NCBI GenBank assembly: GCA_024763295.1
Contig: JANTFU010000072.1
Coordinates: 1-9,779 of the forward strand
Direction of reading: 5' to 3'
DNA: 9,779 nucleotides
Origin: Anaerolineales bacterium
GTDB taxonomy: Bacteria > Chloroflexota > Anaerolineae > Anaerolineales > Villigracilaceae
Numbering within the stretch: the stretch's first letter is position 1; every line of letters starts with the position of its first letter. The notes under the pieces were generated by a model. The model had not been told where the DNA came from. It ran no database searches and saw only the letters and a list, made by a program, of their open reading frames with translations. A program made the translations under genes and the position numbers. Of the stretch, positions 5,970-9,779 are shown one piece after another.

Positions 5970-7223
5970 ATGATGGAAGAGAAAGATGCTCTCAAAGGGC
6001 AGGACGCTGTGGAAGAAAATCCCCAGGAGCAAGACAACGTAGTACAAATGCAAGAAGAAAGCATGGATAATTTGCCCAGCATGGCTGAGCTTTTGGATGC
6101 GGAAGAGTATAAAGTTGATCTCCCGCAACGTGGTGAAATTCGCACCGGCATGATTGCCAGTGTTTCCCCCAGCCAAATTCTCGTTAGCATTGGTGCAAAA
6201 TCGGAAGGGATTATCGCAGGGCGTGCTCTGGATGACATCTCTCCTGAAAAACGTGCGACCTTTGAAGCCGGGCAAGAAGTTGAAGTTTATATTTTAAGCC
6301 CCGAAGACAAACACGGCAACGTCGTGCTTTCCTATACCCGCGCGGTAGAAATGAAAGCATGGGAACTTGTGGACAAAATGCTCAAAGAAGAAACTGTTTA
6401 CGAAGGCAAAGTAAGCGGTTTCAACAAGGGCGGTCTGCTGGTTGATGTTGAAGGTTTGCGTGGTTTCGTGCCCGCATCGCAGGTCAGTGCCGTACGCCGC
6501 AGCATGGCTGTGGGCGCTACGCCTGAACAGCGCTGGGGCAAAATGCAAGGTGAAGCAATTGCTGTTCGGATCATTGAAGTTGACCGCGAACGCCGCCGCC
6601 TAATCCTTTCGGAACGTGCTGCCAGCAACGAATCGCGTCAGTCGATTAAAGAGCGTGTGATCGAAGACCTTGAAGTTGGCGCGAGCTATACCGGTCGCGT
6701 GACCAGCTTGGCAAACTTCGGTGCTTTTGTCAATATCAACGGCGCAGACGGTCTTGTACACCTTTCTGAAATTTCTTGGGAACGTGTGAAACACCCCAGT
6801 GAAGTTCTTGAAGTTGGGCAGGAAGTTGACGTGCGCGTGATTAGCATTGATGAAGAGAAAAAACGCATTGGTCTTTCCATCCGCCAATTGCAAGATGACC
6901 CGTGGAAATCTCGCATCGAGAAATTCCAGGTTGGTCAGCTTATCGAAGGCAAGATTACCCGCCTGACTAAATTTGGCGCTTTTGCCCAACTCGAAGGCGA
7001 CATCGAAGGTCTGATTCACGTCTCTGAAATTAGTGATCAGCGCGTTGAGCATCCCAAAGAAGAACTCAAAGAAGGCGATATCGTCAATCTGCGTATTATC
7101 CGCATTGAGCCGGAACGCCGCCGCATCGGTCTTAGCATGCGCAAAGTTGATTCGGCTGCCTACGTTGACAAAGATATGAAAGCCCTTGCCAACGCACTTG
7201 AAGAGATTTCAGACGAAAACTAG
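5970..7223 (+). CDS. rpsA: 30S ribosomal protein S1 (four S1 domains)
   Basis: This 417-residue protein consists of an acidic N-terminal tail (1-50) and four S1 RNA-binding (OB-fold) domains at about 54-124, 141-216, 236-306 and 321-392. Domains 3 and 4 are the most canonical, with SLANFGAFV/GLVHLSEIS and RLTKFGAFA/GLIHVSEIS followed by a conserved arginine-rich strand ending RIGLS. S1 binds mRNA leaders on the small ribosomal subunit. E. coli S1 has six domains; four is typical of several other phyla. Translation most likely starts at 5970, preceded by GGAG 8 nt upstream; an adjacent ATG at 5973 is possible. It is transcribed alone between a near-consensus promoter and a strong terminator. 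A four-domain S1 could in principle be another S1-repeat protein, but length, acidic start and strong expression signals favour RpsA. Confidence 0.92.
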   Translation: MMEEKDALKGQDAVEENPQEQDNVVQMQEESMDNLPSMAELLDAEEYKVDLPQRGEIRTGMIASVSPSQILVSIGAKSEGIIAGRALDDISPEKRATFEAGQEVEVYILSPEDKHGNVVLSYTRAVEMKAWELVDKMLKEETVYEGKVSGFNKGGLLVDVEGLRGFVPASQVSAVRRSMAVGATPEQRWGKMQGEAIAVRIIEVDRERRRLILSERAASNESRQSIKERVIEDLEVGASYTGRVTSLANFGAFVNINGADGLVHLSEISWERVKHPSEVLEVGQEVDVRVISIDEEKKRIGLSIRQLQDDPWKSRIEKFQVGQLIEGKITRLTKFGAFAQLEGDIEGLIHVSEISDQRVEHPKEELKEGDIVNLRIIRIEPERRRIGLSMRKVDSAAYVDKDMKALANALEEISDEN

Positions 7224-7241
7224 TTTTCAAACATACACAAA

Positions 7242-7272
7242 AGGGCGCACCCCAGCGGTGCGCTCTTTTTTT
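7242..7272 (+). terminator. Intrinsic terminator of rpsA
   Basis: A 10-bp GC-rich stem with one G-U pair (AGGGCGCACC at 7242-7251, GGTGCGCTCT at 7257-7266), a 5-nt loop and a run of seven T (7266-7272) form a textbook rho-independent terminator 18 nt after the rpsA stop. It ends only 9 nt before the start codon of the next gene. Confidence 0.93.
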
Positions 7273-7281
7273 ATACCTACT

Positions 7282-8373
7282 ATGCCTATCATTTTCGACG
7301 CGCACGAAGATATTGCCTATAACATGCTCGCTTTTGGACGAGACTACACTCAGGCGGTCGCCCAAACACGCCAAAAAGAAGCCAAAACGGACATTCCCCG
7401 CCAAAACGGCACTTGTTTACTGGGGCTGCCCGAACATCGGCAGGGCAATGTCGCCCTTGCCTTTGCAACCCTTTTCGCTGTCCCCATTCGGCATCAGATA
7501 GCCGCGTGGGACACCTACGTTTATCGGGATGCAGAAGAAGCCCATCGACTTTATCGGGATCAATTGGATCTCTACCGCAGATTGGATGAAGAAACCCCGG
7601 CAGATTTTCGGCTCATCCGTAACGCTTCTGACCTGCGCCTGCATCTCACCAACTGGCAGGATGCCGCAGAGACGCGCCCCCTGCCCCTCGGGCTGATTCC
7701 GCTCATGGAAGGCGCAGACGCAATCCGCACCCCGGACGAGTTGGAAGAATGGTGGGCGCTGGGGTTGCGTGCCATTGGTCTCGCTTGGGCAGGCACCCGC
7801 TATAGCGGCGGGACGGGCGATCCCGGACCCCTGACGCGAGAAGGGCACGCGCTCCTCGAAGCCATGTCTGCATTCGGCTTTTTGCTTGATTTGAGTCACA
7901 TGGATGAAGCTGCTGCCCTTGAAGCGCTGGATTGCTACGAAGGCAGGCTCTTTGCCAGTCATGCCAACGCCAAAGCGCTCTTACCGCACAGCCGTAGTAA
8001 CCGTCATCTCTCTAACCGTGTGATTCGCGGCATCGTTGAGCGGGATGGGGTCATCGGTATCGTGCCCTTCAACGCCTTCCTTGTAGACGACTGGCAACCC
8101 AGTGAAGGTCGCGCACGAATCGGTCTTTCCCACATTGTCGCACAGATTGATCATATTTGTCAGCTTGTCGGTGATGCTGCGCACGTTGGTATTGGGTCTG
8201 ACTTCGACGGCGGTTTTGGGGTAGAATCAGTGCCATCCGAGATTGATAGCATCGCAGATTTGCGCAAACTGGTGCCTTTATTGGCTGAACGCGGTTATAC
8301 TGCGGATGATATTAACGCGATTTTCGGTAAAAATTTTATTCGTCTTTTAGAAGAATCCTTGCCTACTTTATGA
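7282..8373 (+). CDS. Membrane-dipeptidase family (peptidase M19) zinc hydrolase
   Basis: This 363-residue protein belongs to the renal dipeptidase family M19, which cleaves dipeptides (often with broad specificity, including D-residues) with a binuclear zinc site. Visible ligands in order: His8 and Asp10 in DAHED, Glu143 in LMEGADAI as the bridging ligand, His206 in LDLSHMDE, His227 in ASHANAK, and the conserved Asp307 in GIGSDFDG. Length is normal. No signal peptide is seen, so the enzyme is probably cytoplasmic. I chose the ATG at 7282 because homology begins there; the frame extends upstream to a TTG at 7186, but that stretch overlaps rpsA and the terminator and looks non-coding. No Shine-Dalgarno precedes 7282. 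Its stop overlaps the start of the next gene by 4 nt, so the two are translationally coupled. Confidence 0.93.
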   Translation: MPIIFDAHEDIAYNMLAFGRDYTQAVAQTRQKEAKTDIPRQNGTCLLGLPEHRQGNVALAFATLFAVPIRHQIAAWDTYVYRDAEEAHRLYRDQLDLYRRLDEETPADFRLIRNASDLRLHLTNWQDAAETRPLPLGLIPLMEGADAIRTPDELEEWWALGLRAIGLAWAGTRYSGGTGDPGPLTREGHALLEAMSAFGFLLDLSHMDEAAALEALDCYEGRLFASHANAKALLPHSRSNRHLSNRVIRGIVERDGVIGIVPFNAFLVDDWQPSEGRARIGLSHIVAQIDHICQLVGDAAHVGIGSDFDGGFGVESVPSEIDSIADLRKLVPLLAERGYTADDINAIFGKNFIRLLEESLPTL

Positions 8374-8804
8374 GTAACGAAATTAATCTTTCCGGCACAC
8401 AAATTCGCAGTGGGTTTTACACGACCCTTGTGGGACTTTTTATTTTTGTTTTGGGCGCAAAGCCTGAGTGGTTTGGTGCAGATCGCAGCCCGGTTGTGGG
8501 CTTTGTCCAAATTGTTGTTTTTGTGATTGGCTTGGCAATCCTTTGTGTGGGGGGCTATGTTGGCTTGAATGCGCTGTGGGGAGATTATGAACGCTCTATT
8601 GCGGCGGATATTGGCTTTCGACTGGTGGCAACGGGTTATGTGCTGGCTTTTTTCACTGCCATGGCTGACCTTTTTGGTATGGGAACGCAACCCTTGCCGG
8701 AAGTGCCTTTTTTCGGTCCTGTTCAGGCGCTTGGTATGGAGATTGGACAAGGGCTAATTCTTTTGGGTTTTTTGCTCGCCATTCGCTATAAAAAAGATTT
8801 GTAA
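8370..8804 (+). CDS. Four-helix membrane protein, unknown function
   Basis: I do not recognise this 144-residue protein. It has four hydrophobic segments at about residues 15-30, 42-66, 83-104 and 115-139, short polar loops and a basic end (RYKKDL), consistent with a small inner membrane protein with four helices. The start ATGA overlaps the stop of the dipeptidase gene (ATG at 8370, TGA at 8371-8373), a classic coupling arrangement, so co-expression with the dipeptidase is very likely. Base composition is more AT- and T-rich than upstream, as expected for a membrane protein. It could serve the dipeptidase or simply share its transcript. Confidence 0.88.
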   Translation: MSNEINLSGTQIRSGFYTTLVGLFIFVLGAKPEWFGADRSPVVGFVQIVVFVIGLAILCVGGYVGLNALWGDYERSIAADIGFRLVATGYVLAFFTAMADLFGMGTQPLPEVPFFGPVQALGMEIGQGLILLGFLLAIRYKKDL

Positions 8805-8867
8805 AACACTTTCGTAAGTTGGGGCGTCGGATTATTGAAGATCGTATCCAGATTTAAGGAGGGAAGG

Positions 8868-9509
8868 ATGCTTTCAAAACGTAATATCATTATTTTGTTA
8901 TTTGTTGTTTTTATCTCTACATCAGCTTGTATTCTTACGGGGGATAGTTATCAAAATGCTGATTGCCCGGAGGTTCCAAAAGAAGAGAAACCGAAACCTA
9001 AAGACTGCAAAGTTGATGGGAATATTTATTTTGAAGCGCCGGATGGTGAATATTGTTTCTCTTACCCTTATGGGTATTACGGGTATAAGAGTCCAGAAGA
9101 ATCAAACGCGTTTATCATCCAAAGCGGCGATCCATCCTTGAGCATTGATCCAGAGGATACACCCTCATCAGTAAATTTGCTGTCACCTATTACGCTTAAG
9201 ATTCGTTACACGCCAAATGAGCATAATAAAACGCTTTGGGGTTTTGTCTCAAGCGAAGCGCGTCTTGAAAATGTGGAGGACGCATCTCCCTGGACGATTT
9301 CAGATGAGGAAGCATATATCGCCAAAAGACATATTAACAAAACGGTTATCTATTATATTTACACCCAACATAATCATGTTTTTTATGTGCTGGAGTTTAG
9401 TGCGGGAATAACGGAAGCGATTTCGATTTCCGATCGAAGTCATTGCGCAGACGAATTGGAAAAACTTCTCTTTACTGTAAACGAAACCTTCCATTTTCTG
9501 AGGTGGTAA
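8868..9509 (+). CDS. Predicted lipoprotein, unknown function
   Basis: This 213-residue protein begins with a clear lipoprotein signal: MLSKR, a hydrophobic core and the lipobox TSAC, so Cys21 would be the lipidated residue. A strong Shine-Dalgarno AAGGAGGG (8856-8863) ends 4 nt before the ATG at 8868, which fixes the start; an upstream in-frame TTG at 8835 is not needed. The mature part begins with a short Lys/Pro-rich stretch holding Cys33 and Cys47, then DGEYCFSYPYGYYGY (59-73), a motif style common to small extracytoplasmic Chloroflexota proteins, and a beta-rich remainder with Cys193. No Thr/Pro linker is present, unlike the other lipoprotein here. The gene is visibly AT-rich compared with dnaB, which may be local bias or later acquisition. 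It lies 63 nt after the membrane protein gene and may have its own promoter. Confidence 0.87.
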   Translation: MLSKRNIIILLFVVFISTSACILTGDSYQNADCPEVPKEEKPKPKDCKVDGNIYFEAPDGEYCFSYPYGYYGYKSPEESNAFIIQSGDPSLSIDPEDTPSSVNLLSPITLKIRYTPNEHNKTLWGFVSSEARLENVEDASPWTISDEEAYIAKRHINKTVIYYIYTQHNHVFYVLEFSAGITEAISISDRSHCADELEKLLFTVNETFHFLRW

Positions 9510-9512
9510 AAC

Positions 9513-9611
9513 TTGAAAAAAAGTTTACTTGCGATAGCAGGCTTTTTTGATGACAGTTATCTATCAAATCTCAAATTTTCCGTTCTCATACAAAACTTCC
9601 TCGTCAAGTAA
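9513..9611 (+). pseudogene. Possible remnant of a gene with a signal-peptide-like start
   Basis: A TTG codon at 9513, preceded by AGGTGG 6 nt upstream, would start a 32-residue peptide beginning MKKSLLAIAGFF, which looks like the start of a signal peptide, and then loses any recognisable pattern before a TAA. It begins 3 nt after the lipoprotein stop. It may be the stump of a former operon gene, a tiny real peptide, or chance. I lean to remnant or chance. Confidence 0.25.
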
Positions 9612-9653
9612 TCTGTGTGCTGTTCGGTGCATTTATGATTAAATCTCAGAATC

Positions 9654-9720
9654 TTCCCCTGAGGGAGATGGATTGGTTCTCTCCTCGTAGGGGGGAGGTG
9701 TTCAAAGGACAGAGGGGCTA
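9654..9720. repeat. Cluster of small hairpins resembling a dispersed intergenic repeat
   Basis: Three short hairpins follow each other: TCCC-CTGA-GGGA (9655-9666), CTCTCC paired with GGGGAG (9679-9697, one G-U pair), and TGTTC-AAA-GGACA (9699-9711), ending in AGAGGGG. The pattern of a C-rich run, a G-rich run with GGAGGTG and then GACAGAGGGG resembles short dispersed repeats that are frequent in intergenic DNA of several bacterial groups. No second copy lies in this window, so repeat status is inferred. The remaining sequence to 9779 shows no gene. Confidence 0.4.
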
Positions 9721-9779
9721 CTCCGCGAAAAAGCAGAAAGCCTTTAATTTTAGGAAAGAAAAAAGCGGAATTGAGTACT

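Noticed and set aside
7186..7281. Upstream TTG extension of the dipeptidase
   Set aside because: It overlaps the rpsA end and the terminator hairpin, and family homology begins at the ATG at 7282.
7403..7415. AAAACGGCACTTG, also found in the terminator at 2173-2185
   Set aside because: A single 13-nt match, one copy inside the dipeptidase coding sequence, with no shared flanks; most likely chance.
7521..7561. Direct repeat TTTATCGGGAT, two copies about 31 nt apart
   Set aside because: It lies inside the dipeptidase and encodes the similar YRD segments; no sign of a mobile or CRISPR repeat.
1..9779. CRISPR array, insertion sequence or phage genes
   Set aside because: No regularly spaced repeats, transposase motifs or phage proteins were seen on either strand.

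Overview
The window reads as a bacterial chromosome segment, most likely from a Chloroflexota (Anaerolineae-like) organism. That assignment is an inference. It rests on two lipoproteins of a style common in the phylum (one with a long Thr/Pro-rich linker), a short four-domain S1 protein, a ChlD-type chelatase gene and overall gene style. There is no marker gene here that settles the taxonomy. There are no transposases, phage genes or CRISPR arrays. Most of the content is housekeeping, with one unusual locus.

Layout, left to right. (1) Positions 1-1945, minus strand: a two-gene unit, a bifunctional-nuclease-family (BFN/DUF151) protein followed 7 nt later by the replicative helicase DnaB, which runs off the left edge with 461 codons visible. 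(2) Positions 2051-2204, plus strand: a complete tRNA-Pro(GGG) transcription unit with a near-consensus promoter and a perfect 14-bp terminator hairpin, which probably also ends the convergent lipoprotein gene. (3) Positions 2234-2926, minus: a lipoprotein with a Thr/Pro-rich linker and a small Cys-containing C-terminal domain. (4) Positions 3179-5852, minus: an operon of a ChlD-type AAA+/VWA metal-chelatase gene and a YczE/YitT-like membrane protein. (5) Positions 5970-7223, plus: ribosomal protein S1, driven by a near-consensus promoter back to back with the chlD promoter and closed by a strong terminator. (6) Positions 7282-9509, plus: an M19 dipeptidase, a four-helix membrane protein overlapping it by 4 nt, and a second lipoprotein. 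(7) Positions 9510-9779: no convincing gene, but a possible gene remnant and a cluster of hairpins resembling a dispersed repeat.

The main point of interest is the chelatase gene. The zero frame encodes a complete 365-residue ChlI-sized AAA+ protein that stops one codon after a run of nine A (T9 on the plus strand, 4760-4768). A -1 shift at this run opens an uninterrupted frame of 316 codons that contains the usual ChlD linker and a VWA domain with an intact MIDAS, giving a 680-residue ChlD. No credible separate start exists for the VWA part. This is the architecture expected of a gene that makes both the small (ChlI-like) and medium (ChlD) chelatase subunits by programmed frameshifting or transcriptional slippage. 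Dual-product chlD genes of this kind have been reported, so the principle is known. The case here is inferred from sequence, and an assembly or sequencing error in the homopolymer is the main alternative.
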